This document shows, piece by piece, positions 1 to 8,657 of a stretch of DNA of 64,000 nt. Source of the stretch: Achromobacter sp. HZ34 (GTDB lineage Bacteria > Pseudomonadota > Gammaproteobacteria > Burkholderiales > Burkholderiaceae_B); assembly GCF_002209485.1 (NCBI RefSeq), contig NZ_NJIX01000002.1, positions 310,001 to 374,000 of the forward strand, given 5' to 3'. Each line of letters starts with the position of its first letter. Within the stretch, counting starts at the first letter, position 1. Below the pieces are notes generated by a model, which saw only the letters and a list, made by a program, of their open reading frames with translations, made no database searches and was not told where the DNA came from. The translations under genes and the position numbers were made by a program.

Positions 1-1
1 C

Positions 2-355
2 TACGCCGCGGTCAAGGGGATCGTCGACGCGGGCAAACTCATTCCAATAGCGGCGACAGGCTCGCGGCGTTCGGCCTGGCTGCCCGATGTCCCGACGGTC
101 CGCGAGGGCGGGTTGAATTACGAAGTCACCGGCTGGAATGCCATCTTCGCGGCCAAGGGTGTGCCGGACGAAGCCGTCACGCTGCTGAACTCCCAGCTCA
201 ACGACGTTCTCAAGATGCCGGACGTACAACAACGGCTGCGGGACCTGGGCACGGAAGCCAAGGGAAGCAGCCCTGCGGAGATCGGCGCCATCTTGAGCGA
301 CGATGTCGACAAGTGGGCTGCCGTCATCAAGCAGGCGGGCATCCAGGCGCAATAA
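2..355 (+). CDS. Bug/TctC-family tripartite tricarboxylate transporter receptor, C-terminal part
   Basis: This frame is open from the left edge of the window and reads the C-terminal half of a Bug (TctC) periplasmic solute receptor; the 5' end lies outside. The signs are the stretch ending 'WLPDVPTVREGG', the following 'YEVTGWNAIFAAKGVP' segment, and a final helix with 'VDKWAAVIKQAGI', all typical of the last third of this family. Such receptors bind small carboxylates or related acids in the periplasm. The amidohydrolase gene starts 86 bp downstream on the same strand, so the two are probably cotranscribed and may act on the same compound. The ligand cannot be read from the sequence. Confidence 0.9.
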   Translation, partial: YAAVKGIVDAGKLIPIAATGSRRSAWLPDVPTVREGGLNYEVTGWNAIFAAKGVPDEAVTLLNSQLNDVLKMPDVQQRLRDLGTEAKGSSPAEIGAILSDDVDKWAAVIKQAGIQAQ

Positions 356-441
356 GCGGCATCGGAACGATCCCGCCCCGCATGGGGCGATCCAGGAGCG
401 GTTCATCGAATCTTTACTGTTACATCATGAAGGAGCCATGC

Positions 442-1254
442 ATGAGCATCCCGCCCTATCCCCCGGAAGGTTTGCTGGTCGACGGTCATGTCCACGTTTT
501 CAAACAGGACATGCCGCTGATTCCCAACCCACGCCACAATCCTGACTACAGCTTCACGGTGGAGGACCTCATCGCCGCGATGGACAAGCACGGCGTCCGT
601 TATGCCGCCATCGCCGCAGCAAGCCCGTGGGGCGACTACAACGACTACGTCATCGAATCCATACGCGGCAATCCCCGGCTACGCGGGACGATCATCACGC
701 AGCCGTCCATTGAGCGGGTGGTGCTGGATCAGATGGATCGCGACGGCATCGTCGGCGTGCGGTTGCCCTTCATCAGCATGAAGGAATTGCCCGACCTGGA
801 CAGCTGGGATTACCGGAAATTCCTGCGCCGGCTGGTCGACCTGGACTGGCACGTCCACCTGCATATCGACGGCCCGCGCCTGCCGCAAGTCCTGCCGTAC
901 CTGGAAAAGTCGGGCGTGAAGATCGTCATCGATCACATCGGCCGCCCAGATCCCGTCAAGGGCACGGCCAGCGAGGGCTTCCGTGCCATGGTCGAATCCG
1001 TCGAAAAAGGCCGTACCTGGGTGAAGCTGTCTGGCGCGTACCGGCTGGGCGACTATGCCCTGGGATGTGCGCAGGAGCTGTGCCGACGTGTCGGCTACGA
1101 CAAGATGCTGTGGGCCAGCGACTGCCCTTTCGTGGGCGGGGAGAAGGACACAGATTATCGCCGCGCCATCGACTGGCTCAAGCTGGCCATTCCAGACGAG
1201 CATGCGCGCAGGCAGGTCTACGGCGCGAACGGCCTGGCGTTCTATTTCACCTGA
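442..1254 (+). CDS. Amidohydrolase family 2 (TIM-barrel metal-dependent hydrolase)
   Basis: A 270-residue cytoplasmic hydrolase of the amidohydrolase-2 family (the group of 2-pyrone-4,6-dicarboxylate lactonase and related lactonases). The metal-site pattern is visible: H16-x-H18 in 'VDGHVHVF' at the end of strand 1, H165 in 'IDHIGRP', and D227 in 'WASDCPF'. The ATG at 442 is chosen because AAGGAG at 430-435 lies six bases upstream; an in-frame ATG at 427 would place that Shine-Dalgarno sequence inside the gene. It follows a Bug receptor gene, which fits hydrolysis of an imported lactone or cyclic acid. The substrate is not assignable. Confidence 0.85.
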   Translation: MSIPPYPPEGLLVDGHVHVFKQDMPLIPNPRHNPDYSFTVEDLIAAMDKHGVRYAAIAAASPWGDYNDYVIESIRGNPRLRGTIITQPSIERVVLDQMDRDGIVGVRLPFISMKELPDLDSWDYRKFLRRLVDLDWHVHLHIDGPRLPQVLPYLEKSGVKIVIDHIGRPDPVKGTASEGFRAMVESVEKGRTWVKLSGAYRLGDYALGCAQELCRRVGYDKMLWASDCPFVGGEKDTDYRRAIDWLKLAIPDEHARRQVYGANGLAFYFT

Positions 1255-1299
1255 GCCGAACCACGGATAGCGACGACCCATCAGGAGCAACGACATGCC

Positions 1300-1353
1300 C
1301 TAGTTGACGCCCCCTCCGGCCAAAGTGGACCAGACGACAATCATCTTGGTCAT
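1300..1353 (-). other. 17-codon open frame with ribosome binding site, possible gene relic
   Basis: Directly after the SDR gene on the same strand there is a Shine-Dalgarno-like GGAGAAAGAGC followed by an ATG at 1353, an open frame MTKMIVVWSTLAGGGVN, and a TAG at 1300-1302. It may be the start of a third operon gene cut short by a stop or deletion, or a chance signal. I recognise no family. The surrounding 1255-1381 holds nothing else I can support. Confidence 0.2.
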
Positions 1354-1381
1354 GCTCTTTCTCCATACATGCGCCGCAGAA

Positions 1382-2146
1382 TCAGGCGCTTATGCCGCCA
1401 TCGACAAGGATGCCCGAACCGGTGATATAAGCGGCGCCAGGTCCGGCCAGGAAGGCGACCGCTTCGGCGACCTCCCTGGTCTTGCCGTAGCGGGCAATGG
1501 ACAGGCTAGGCAGAATAGAGGACGCCAACGGACCGTCGGCGGGATTCATGTCCGTGTCGATAGGTCCAGGGCGGACTAGATTGACCGTGATGTCACGAGG
1601 ACCCAGTTCACGGGCAAGCCCGCGGGTAAAGCTCTCCATCGCGGACTTGGTCGCCGCGTAGACCGCAATGCCAGCGAACGGCACCGACAGGCCGGCGTTG
1701 CTGCCAATGATGATGATACGACCGCCATCGGGAAGGTATTTCAGCGCGGCCTGGGTAGTCATGAAAACGCCGCGCACATTGACGTCGAGCTGCAGGGTTA
1801 TATCCTCAAGCGACTGTTCGGAAAACGGACCTGGGATCAGGACGCCTGCGTTGTTGACAAGGATGTCCAGCCCCCCTAGGTCCCGCACAGTCTGTTCAAC
1901 CGCGGCCTTCGCAGCATCAGGGCTGGCCGCATCGGCTTGGATGGCGACGGCATTTCGGCCCAGGGCGCGGATCTCGGCAGCCAGCGCCGCGGCCTTGTCG
2001 GCCGATTTCTCGTAGGTGATGGCAACGTCTGCGCCGTCTTCGGCCAGCTTTAGCGCAATTGCTGCGCCAATGCCACGCGCGGCACCGGTAACAAGCGCCC
2101 GCTTATAGGCGAGACCAGATAAGGGCGTCTTCAAGGCAGTATTCAT
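1382..2146 (-). CDS. SDR-family NAD(P)-dependent oxidoreductase
   Basis: A 254-residue classical short-chain dehydrogenase/reductase. The cofactor motif TGAARGIG spans residues 20-27, NNAG 98-101, the structural Asn is N123, and the catalytic set is around S149, Y163 and K167 (YAATK). The C-terminal 'YITGSGILVDGGISA' is typical of 3-oxoacyl-ACP reductase-like members. The ATG at 2146 is preferred over an in-frame ATG at 2170 because the protein then starts just before the Rossmann fold and a purine-rich stretch precedes it. It lies 55 bp downstream of the MFS gene on the same strand, so the two probably form an operon regulated by the divergent LysR gene. Substrate unknown. Confidence 0.88.
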   Translation of the reverse strand: MNTALKTPLSGLAYKRALVTGAARGIGAAIALKLAEDGADVAITYEKSADKAAALAAEIRALGRNAVAIQADAASPDAAKAAVEQTVRDLGGLDILVNNAGVLIPGPFSEQSLEDITLQLDVNVRGVFMTTQAALKYLPDGGRIIIIGSNAGLSVPFAGIAVYAATKSAMESFTRGLARELGPRDITVNLVRPGPIDTDMNPADGPLASSILPSLSIARYGKTREVAEAVAFLAGPGAAYITGSGILVDGGISA

Positions 2147-2201
2147 GACAGCGCGTTCTCTCGGAAGCATTCATCCACGATGCAAAGGGATTTTTGATTA
2201 T

Positions 2202-3611
2202 TCATGTTGCTTGGCGTTTCCAACTCAGCACTGCGGCCAGTGCCAGTGACGCGGCGATGGCCAATGAAGCCACCGTGAAGCCGAGCCGCACTTCCTGAAC
2301 ACTCGCACCATCAGGCGCGATCGCGACGAATAGACCGCCGAACAGGGCGACGCTTACCGCCGCGCTGATCTGCAAGGTGGCGGTGACCAAGCCCGAGGCC
2401 AGCCCCGCCCACCGTGTTTCCACGTGATCCACGTTCAAGCGCACCAGCGCGGGAAGGGCTATCCCCTGCCCGGCGCCGATCAGAAACAAGGGCAACGCAA
2501 GCCACGGCGAGGCACCGGCGAAAGCCAGGGCTGCGACCGTGACCAGACCGGCCACCTCCAGAACCATGCCAAACCCGGCGGTGCGTGAGCCCATTCGCCG
2601 TGAGATGTGCGGGCTGATCAATGGGCCGAGGAAGAAGCCGACGCCTAGCGGCAAGATGGCCAGGCCGGCAGTCAACGCATCATGGTTCAGGCCAACCTGT
2701 TCGTACACAGCAAACACCAGGAAGAACGCGGCCAGCGCATAGAAGAGGAACGTCGATGCCAAACTGCGTCGCAATCCACGCACGGCCAGGAGCGAGGGCA
2801 GGACCAGAGGCGTCCTACCGGCGCCCTCCTGGGCTTTTTCATACCGCCAGAAGAGCCATAGCAGCGGCATGCTTAAAACCAACGGCGCGATGCACCACCA
2901 CGGCCAGTGATGTGCCTGCCCTTCGATAAGCGGAACCACGAGCGCCAGCAAGCCCACCGCCAGCAGCAGAGCGCCAGGCACGTCCAAGCGAGGCGAACGC
3001 TCTGCTCGACTTTCACGCAGCAGCATGATTGCAGCGGGAACGGCGATGATGATGATGGGAAGGTTGATCAAAAAGACGCTGCGCCACCCCAGCCCCCACG
3101 GACTGGTCGAAACCAGCACGCCTCCGAGCAGTTGACCGCCCACGGAGGCCAAGCCGAATGTCGCGCCGTATAAGCTCAGCGCGCGATTCTTCTCGCTTGC
3201 CGGAAAGATGGCGTGGATCGAGGCCAATGATTGCGGCGCCATGATCGCTGCCGATATCCCTTGCAGCAGTCGACCGGCGACCAGCATGCCCGGCGACTGC
3301 GCCCCGCCACACAACGCCGAAGCGGCGCCAAAGCCAAGCATGCCGGCGATGAATACGCGCTTGCGGCCATAGAGGTCCCCCAGACGACCGCCCAGGATCA
3401 AGGTGACGGCATAGGCTGCGGCGTACACCGAGATCACCAGTTGCGAGACGTCGGAAGAAGCTTGCAGGTCCGTCCGTATGGCAGGAAGTGCCACATTGAC
3501 GATAAAGAAATCCAAGGGTGGCAGCAGGGTGCCTGTCAGCAGAACGGCCAAAGCGAGCCAGCGGCGCGAGTCAGGGGCCGCCGTCCGCGTAGTTTGGGTG
3601 AATGTGGTCAT
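2202..3611 (-). CDS. MFS transporter, DHA2-type drug/proton antiporter family
   Basis: A 469-residue inner-membrane carrier with many hydrophobic segments. The MFS signature appears as 'GGRLGDLYGRKRVF' in the loop after the second helix, and the N-terminal 'LDFFIVNVALPAI' is the motif common in DHA2 (14-helix) multidrug efflux carriers. Efflux of toxic organic compounds is the likely role; the substrate is unknown. The gene heads an operon with the SDR gene and is transcribed away from a LysR gene 115 bp upstream. No strong Shine-Dalgarno sequence precedes the start, but no better in-frame start follows. Confidence 0.88.
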   Translation of the reverse strand: MTTFTQTTRTAAPDSRRWLALAVLLTGTLLPPLDFFIVNVALPAIRTDLQASSDVSQLVISVYAAAYAVTLILGGRLGDLYGRKRVFIAGMLGFGAASALCGGAQSPGMLVAGRLLQGISAAIMAPQSLASIHAIFPASEKNRALSLYGATFGLASVGGQLLGGVLVSTSPWGLGWRSVFLINLPIIIIAVPAAIMLLRESRAERSPRLDVPGALLLAVGLLALVVPLIEGQAHHWPWWCIAPLVLSMPLLWLFWRYEKAQEGAGRTPLVLPSLLAVRGLRRSLASTFLFYALAAFFLVFAVYEQVGLNHDALTAGLAILPLGVGFFLGPLISPHISRRMGSRTAGFGMVLEVAGLVTVAALAFAGASPWLALPLFLIGAGQGIALPALVRLNVDHVETRWAGLASGLVTATLQISAAVSVALFGGLFVAIAPDGASVQEVRLGFTVASLAIAASLALAAVLSWKRQAT

Positions 3612-3654
3612 AGCGCGTGCGAGTCATGGACAGTCGTCCTGGAGTCGCATGATG

Positions 3655-3713
3655 ATCCAAACAATATTGTTCTAACACTGCCATTCATGTACATTTCTCG
3701 TACATTTTTGTAC
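3655..3713. promoter_or_regulatory. Divergent MFS/LysR control region with palindrome and repeated GTAC
   Basis: The region between the divergent MFS and LysR genes holds a perfect 12-bp palindrome AACAATATTGTT (3660-3671) and three GTAC tetramers at 3689, 3700 and 3710, the first two within a repeated GTACATTT. Spacing of 11 and 10 bp puts the tetramers on one face of the helix. This is the expected place for a LysR-type operator; the assignment is inference. Confidence 0.45.
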
Positions 3714-3726
3714 GGACACGCTTGGC

Positions 3727-4596
3727 ATGGAATGGAATGACGTTCGCATCTTCCTGGCAGTCGCTCGCAGCGGGTCCTACGGCGAGGCCGCCCGCGTGCT
3801 AAGCGTGAGCCATCCGACAGTGGGTCGCCGAATAAAGGCGCTTGAAGACGAAGCCAGGCAACCGCTTTTTCGTAGAACAAAGGACGGGCTGGTGCTCACG
3901 GATGCCGGTGACAACGTGCGGGCACTGGCCGAGTCCATGGAGGATTCCGCGCTGTCCATGGAAAGACGTCTGACCGGCAACGACCAACGCCTCGAAGGCA
4001 TTCTGAGGATCTCGTCAGCGGACTGGTTCGCCGGCTATGTCCTGGCGCCCGTCTTGGTCGAGTTGAAACATCGTCATCCCGCTGTCGTGCCGGAAGTGAT
4101 TGCAAGCCATCGATTACTCGATCTCTCACGTCGGGAGGCCGACGTGGCCTTTCGCATCGTACGTTTCAGCGAACCGGAAATTGTTCAGCGCCGCCTGATG
4201 CGAATTTCATATGGGGTGTATGCCTCGGCTTTGACCGCCCAGGCATTGCAGGACGATCCCGCATCCGTGGGGGTCATTCTCATGAATACCGCCCAAGCGC
4301 ACTTTCCCGATGTCGCTTGGGTACTGGAAAGGTTCCCGCTTTGCCGACGTGCTTTTACAAGCACGAATCGGTCGGTCCAGGCTCAGATGTGCCTGAGCGG
4401 GATGGGCATCGCGGTGCTGCCAAGGCCACTCGGCGATGCAGTCCTCGGATTGCAGCGGATCGACACGCCGGACCAGCCTCCGACCCGGGATATATGGGTT
4501 GGCTACCACCACGACCTGCGGCACATGGATAGGTTGCGGGCAATGCTGGATATCGCCGAAACCATGCTGTCGGACTCCGCGACCGCATCGCAATGA
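3727..4596 (+). CDS. LysR-family transcriptional regulator
   Basis: A 289-residue LysR regulator. The N-terminal winged helix-turn-helix is clear ('FLAVARSGSYGEAARVLSVS', then 'VGRRIKALEDEARQPLFRR'), followed by the effector-binding domain beginning near 'LRISSADWF' (about residue 95). It is divergent from the MFS-SDR operon, which it most likely controls, and probably also represses its own gene. The 'SGSYGEAARVLSVSHPTVGRRI' version of the helix-turn-helix resembles regulators such as those acting on quinone- or aldehyde-responsive efflux operons, but the inducer is not readable. Confidence 0.9.
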   Translation: MEWNDVRIFLAVARSGSYGEAARVLSVSHPTVGRRIKALEDEARQPLFRRTKDGLVLTDAGDNVRALAESMEDSALSMERRLTGNDQRLEGILRISSADWFAGYVLAPVLVELKHRHPAVVPEVIASHRLLDLSRREADVAFRIVRFSEPEIVQRRLMRISYGVYASALTAQALQDDPASVGVILMNTAQAHFPDVAWVLERFPLCRRAFTSTNRSVQAQMCLSGMGIAVLPRPLGDAVLGLQRIDTPDQPPTRDIWVGYHHDLRHMDRLRAMLDIAETMLSDSATASQ

Positions 4597-4948
4597 TTTG
4601 CCTGCCGCCAAGACCGTGCATGCGCCATGCGCCTTCGGTCCATGTCAGCATCGCTGAAAATGTCTCTACTGCATCCGTGTGCTCGACGTAAAAGCCAAAT
4701 GGGCGGCTTCGATGATGCGGAATATCGCCAACCGCGCGCCGCGCCTGGAGTCCGATGCAATCGTCGGCGACCTGATCACGCGCGTCACTCGGCACCGGCC
4801 CCGCGTGGATTGCCCCCTTGATTGCAAGGCAACGAAAAGAGTTCACGCGGCCGATCACATGCCCAAGGGTGCTGTGTGCGGCTGATGCGAAACACGGCGC
4901 TGGATGAGGCCATGCGTGCGGCACTGGGCTAACGCTCGCCAAAATGAA
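4597..4948. other. Intergenic stretch without a convincing gene
   Basis: About 350 bp between the LysR gene and the tRNA-Pro terminator. Short open frames occur on both strands, including one ending '[15 protein letters not shown]' at 4930-4932 that looks like a gene tail, but none has a ribosome binding site together with a recognisable domain. It may be decayed coding sequence. Confidence 0.35.
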
Positions 4949-4981
4949 GAAGGCCGTCTGTGTTGCCACAGACGGCCTTCA
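4948..4981 (-). terminator. Rho-independent terminator after tRNA-Pro
   Basis: A near-perfect inverted repeat GAAGGCCGTCTGTG / CACAGACGGCCTTC with a four-base loop, followed on the minus strand by a T-rich CTTCATTTT. It lies just downstream of the tRNA-Pro gene and would end the translation-block transcript. Confidence 0.8.
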
Positions 4982-4988
4982 GTACTAC

Positions 4989-5067
<79 letters not shown>

Positions 5068-5129
5068 GAAGAACGAAAGTATATCAGAGTTAAAACAGGA
5101 ATGTTGGGGACCGGTGAAGAAAACCTGAA

Positions 5130-5771
5130 TTATTTTGATGATGCCCGCCTGTCGTCATCAAGATCGATGTCGTCGTCATCATCTCCATCCTCGTCGACAT
5201 CGAAACCATCGTCGTCTTGCGCATCATCGTCGCGGCCATCGACACCCTCGTCCGCATCGCGCACATCACGAACATCGAGGCTATCCGCGACGTCGCCACC
5301 TTGCACGACACCCGCCCCCGTGGCACCGGCAGCAGCACCCGCAACCGCCCCACCCGCCTCGGGCAAATTCCGCAACGCCTCCGCCAGCACCGCCGACACG
5401 CCATGCAACTCCGCACGCAAGGACTGCATCTCGGTACCGCTCAAACGCACCGCGGCGTCCTGGTCCAAAGGCGGCACGTCGCGCGTATCGCCCAGACGAT
5501 TGCGCGCACCGCTGATCGTGAAGCCCTGCTCATACAGCAAGGAACGGATGCGACGGATCAACAGCACTTCATGATGCTGGTAATAGCGGCGATTGCCACG
5601 CCGCTTGACGGGCTTGAGTTGCGTGAATTCCTGCTCCCAATAACGCAGCACATGCGGCTTGACCCCGCACAAGTCGCTCACCTCACCAATGGTGAAGTAG
5701 CGCTTGGCGGGAATGGGAGGCAAAGCGACAGCGGGTTCGGGTCGAGTCATGGTTGGAACGTGATTCAGCAT
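5130..5771 (-). CDS. MerR-family transcriptional regulator with long acidic C-terminal tail
   Basis: A 213-residue protein whose first half is a MerR DNA-binding domain: 'YFTIGEVSDLCGVKPHVLRYWEQ' (about residues 25-47), then the wing 'RRGNRRYYQHHEVLLIRRI' and 'LLYEQGFTISGARNRL'. A short possible coiled region follows (about 110-140), then an Ala/Gly linker and a tail of roughly 50 residues that is mostly Asp, with some Glu and Val, ending RRASSK. A MerR gene after ihfA is a known arrangement in Burkholderiales. The start at 5771 has GAGG four bases upstream; an internal ATG at 5750 lacks one. No Cys-rich metal-sensing site is visible, so it is not a typical metal-responsive MerR. Target unknown. 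Confidence 0.85.
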   Translation of the reverse strand: MLNHVPTMTRPEPAVALPPIPAKRYFTIGEVSDLCGVKPHVLRYWEQEFTQLKPVKRRGNRRYYQHHEVLLIRRIRSLLYEQGFTISGARNRLGDTRDVPPLDQDAAVRLSGTEMQSLRAELHGVSAVLAEALRNLPEAGGAVAGAAAGATGAGVVQGGDVADSLDVRDVRDADEGVDGRDDDAQDDDGFDVDEDGDDDDDIDLDDDRRASSK

Positions 5772-5817
5772 GGCCTCGCGGCCGTGGACACATCAACCCC
5801 GGGCAGGCCCGGGACGA

Positions 5818-6180
5818 TTACTCAACGGAATCGCTGGCCGTCGACGACGGCGGCGCGTTTTCAACGACGCTCTTCAATTTCTGGCTGGCGTGAAACGTCA
5901 CGACCCGGCGTGCCGCAATGGGTATGGTCTCGCCTGTCTTGGGATTGCGGCCAGGACGCGGCGGCTTGTCGCGTACCTGGAAATTCCCAAAACCCGACAG
6001 CTTGACTGAAGGCGGCTCCTCATCCGGCTCGCCAGGTCCTGGACGAACCGCCAAGGCATCGCGGATCTCTTCAAAGAAGGTATCAACGAAGTCCTTGGCC
6101 TCACGCTTGTTCAGACCCACCCGTTCGAAGAGCAGCTCGGCCAACTCGGCCTTGGTCAACGTTCGAGGTTCGGTAAGCAT
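5818..6180 (-). CDS. ihfA: Integration host factor subunit alpha
   Basis: A 120-residue DNA-bending protein of the HU/IHF family that pairs with IhfB. '[32 protein letters not shown]' forms the dimerising helices; '[10 protein letters not shown]' (about 75-84) is the arm that carries the intercalating proline, and '[18 protein letters not shown]' is the C-terminal signature. Compared with the E. coli protein it has about 13 extra, Pro/Glu-rich residues (46-58) before 'VKLSGFGNF'. ATG at 6180 is preferred over 6186 because AGGGG then lies eight bases upstream. It follows pheT by 22 bp, the usual gammaproteobacterial and betaproteobacterial arrangement. Confidence 0.95.
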   Translation of the reverse strand: MLTEPRTLTKAELAELLFERVGLNKREAKDFVDTFFEEIRDALAVRPGPGEPDEEPPSVKLSGFGNFQVRDKPPRPGRNPKTGETIPIAARRVVTFHASQKLKSVVENAPPSSTASDSVE

Positions 6181-6202
6181 GGTCATTTCCCCTGTTGTTT
6201 TC

Positions 6203-8644
6203 TTACGCGCGCTGCCGGGCCTCGTGCGCCTTGATCAGCGCATCACGGATGGTACCCAGGCATTCCGCAACGCGGGCTTCGTCCAGCGTGGCGTCAGTGT
6301 CCTGTAGCCAGAACCGGAAAGCAAGGCTTTTTTCCTTAACAGAATCAGCCACTTGGGCACCGCTCTGGGCTTTTTCGCGCCACACGTCGAACAGCCTGTA
6401 ATGCTGAACAATGGCCAGGCGCGGATCGCCAGCGACCGTGCTGGCAATGGTGTCCTGCAGCGACTGGGCAGTAACGCCCTCATCCACCCACAAGGCCAGA
6501 TCGCGTACCACCACCGGCTGGCGCGACAGCTCACGCACCTGCGGCAAGGCACCTTGCTCCAACACATCGACGTCCACTTCGAACAGCACCGGCGCATGCA
6601 CCAGTTCGGCCTTCTGCGCCCAACGCGGATGCAATTCACCGATCCAGCCCACAACCTTGCCGTCCAGCTCGATGCGAGCGCTGCGGCCCGGATGCAAGGC
6701 CGGGTGTGCTTCCGGTGCATGCACCGCGACGAATCGCAGGTCAGCACCCCGCTTGCCGAACAGCACCGTGACGTCCATCTTGACGTCGTAGAAGTCCACC
6801 GGACGCACAGGCGCGCCCCATTGTTCTTCCACGCTGGGGCCCCAGGCCGCCGCCGCCAGCTTCAACGGCTGCTCGACCGCGGCAACCGCCAGCGGACCAT
6901 CGGCCACTGCCTTGTCGCGGCGGAACACACGGCCCAGCTCGAAAACACGCACGCGCGACTGCTTGCGATTGGCGTTGTGCACGATGTTGGCGACCAGGCC
7001 GCCCAACAGGCTGGAACGCATCACCGCCAGTTGGCTGGCGATGGGATTCAGCAGGCGGATGGGATCCGCGTTGCCGGCATAGTCGCGTTCCCAGTCTTCT
7101 TCGACGAAGCTGAAGTTCACCACTTCCTGATAATCCTGCCCTGCCAGCAGATGGCGCAGCGCGTGCGGACCGCGCAGGGTCTCGGGATCCATGCGCATCT
7201 TCGCGCGCGCCACCGGCGGCACATCGGGAATACGCTCGAAGCCATAGACCCGCGCCACTTCCTCGATCAGGTCTTCTTCGATGCTCAGGTCGAAGCGATA
7301 GGACGGCGGCTGCACCACGAAGGTGTCGCCATCCATTTCGAAGGGCAAGCCCAGGCGCGTGAAGATCTGCTCGACCTCGGCACGCTCGACCGGTACGCCC
7401 AGCACACGATGGCAACGCGCCAGGCGCATGCGCACGGGCGGACGTTGCGGCAGATTGATGACCTGGTCATCCACGGGACCGCACTGGCCGCCGCAGATCG
7501 CCACGATCAGGCTGGTGATGAATTCCAGATGCTCGGGAATGTTGGCGTAGTCGACGCCGCGCTCGAAGCGATGGCTGGCTTCGGTGCTGAACTTGTAGCG
7601 GCGCGCACGGCCGGCGATGGCGTCAGGCGCCCAGAAGGCGGCCTCGACGTAGATGTTCTGCGTGTCCAGCGTCACCGCGGTGGCGTCGCCACCCATGATG
7701 CCGGCCATGCTCTCCACCGTATCGCCAGCGACGATCACGCCGACGTCCGGCGCCAGCTTGATGGTCTGGCCATTGAGCAGGGTCACCGGCTCTTCGGCGC
7801 GGGCCCAACGCACCACCAGATTGCCCTTGATCTTGTCCAGGTCGAAGACGTGGGTGGGACGGCCCAGTTCCAGCAGCACATAGTTGGAGATGTCCACCAG
7901 CGCCGACACGGAACGCTGGCCAGCGCGCTCCAGGCGCGTCTTCATCCAGTCCGGCGTGGCCGCGCGCGCATTCACGCCACGGATCACACGGCCAGCGAAA
8001 CGGCCGCACAGATCCGGCGCTTCGACGCGCACGGGCAAGCGGTCCTGCAGCGTCACCGCCACGGGTTCAGCCGTCGGCGCCTGCAGCGGCGCGCCGGTCA
8101 GGGCAGCGACTTCACGCGCCACGCCCAGGATCGACAGGCAGTCGGCGCGATTGGGCGTCAACTTCAGGGTGAACACGGTGTCGTCCAGGTCCAGCGCCTC
8201 GCGCAGCGAGGTGCCTGCGACCATGTCGGCGGGCAGCTCAAGCAGACCGCCGTGATCCTGCGACAGGCCCAGTTCACGCGCGGAACACAACATGCCCGAC
8301 GACTGCACGCCGCGCATCTTGGCCACGCCTATCTTCATGCCGCCGGGCAGTTCGGCGCCCACGCGCGCCAGCGGCACCCGCAGGCCAGCGGCCGCATTGG
8401 GCGCGCCGCAGACGATCTGCAGCAACTGGCCGGTGCCATCGTCAACCTGGCAGACGCGCAGCTTGTCGGCATCGGGATGAGGCGCGATCTCGACGATATG
8501 CGCCACCACCACGCCGCTGAACGGCGGCGCGGCGGTTTGGGTTTCTTCGACTTCCAGACCGGCCATCGTCAACCGATGCGCCAGCGTCTCGGTATCGATG
8601 GGCGGATTCACCAGGGCACGCAGCCAGGATTCGGGGAATAGCAT
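6203..8644 (-). CDS. pheT: Phenylalanine-tRNA ligase beta subunit
   Basis: An 813-residue beta subunit of the heterotetrameric phenylalanyl-tRNA synthetase, close to the usual 790-810. Domain order is normal: an N-terminal '[12 protein letters not shown]' domain, the EMAP-like tRNA-binding fold ('[20 protein letters not shown]', about 45-150), B3/4 editing region, B5 domain (about 400-475), and the C-terminal ferredoxin-fold anticodon-binding domain ('[17 protein letters not shown]' to the end). It follows pheS by 13 bp on the same strand and is cotranscribed with it. Confidence 0.97.
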   Translation of the reverse strand: MLFPESWLRALVNPPIDTETLAHRLTMAGLEVEETQTAAPPFSGVVVAHIVEIAPHPDADKLRVCQVDDGTGQLLQIVCGAPNAAAGLRVPLARVGAELPGGMKIGVAKMRGVQSSGMLCSARELGLSQDHGGLLELPADMVAGTSLREALDLDDTVFTLKLTPNRADCLSILGVAREVAALTGAPLQAPTAEPVAVTLQDRLPVRVEAPDLCGRFAGRVIRGVNARAATPDWMKTRLERAGQRSVSALVDISNYVLLELGRPTHVFDLDKIKGNLVVRWARAEEPVTLLNGQTIKLAPDVGVIVAGDTVESMAGIMGGDATAVTLDTQNIYVEAAFWAPDAIAGRARRYKFSTEASHRFERGVDYANIPEHLEFITSLIVAICGGQCGPVDDQVINLPQRPPVRMRLARCHRVLGVPVERAEVEQIFTRLGLPFEMDGDTFVVQPPSYRFDLSIEEDLIEEVARVYGFERIPDVPPVARAKMRMDPETLRGPHALRHLLAGQDYQEVVNFSFVEEDWERDYAGNADPIRLLNPIASQLAVMRSSLLGGLVANIVHNANRKQSRVRVFELGRVFRRDKAVADGPLAVAAVEQPLKLAAAAWGPSVEEQWGAPVRPVDFYDVKMDVTVLFGKRGADLRFVAVHAPEAHPALHPGRSARIELDGKVVGWIGELHPRWAQKAELVHAPVLFEVDVDVLEQGALPQVRELSRQPVVVRDLALWVDEGVTAQSLQDTIASTVAGDPRLAIVQHYRLFDVWREKAQSGAQVADSVKEKSLAFRFWLQDTDATLDEARVAECLGTIRDALIKAHEARQRA

Positions 8645-8657
8645 GATGGGCCCTGTG

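Noticed and set aside
4355-4969. A 204-codon minus-strand frame running from the LysR gene to the tRNA terminator
   Set aside because: It overlaps the LysR gene antisense and has no domain or ribosome binding site.
6353-8641. A 762-codon open frame antisense to pheT
   Set aside because: It mirrors the pheT frame, is rich in His, Arg and Gln, has no domain I recognise and no ribosome binding site; it is a product of high GC.
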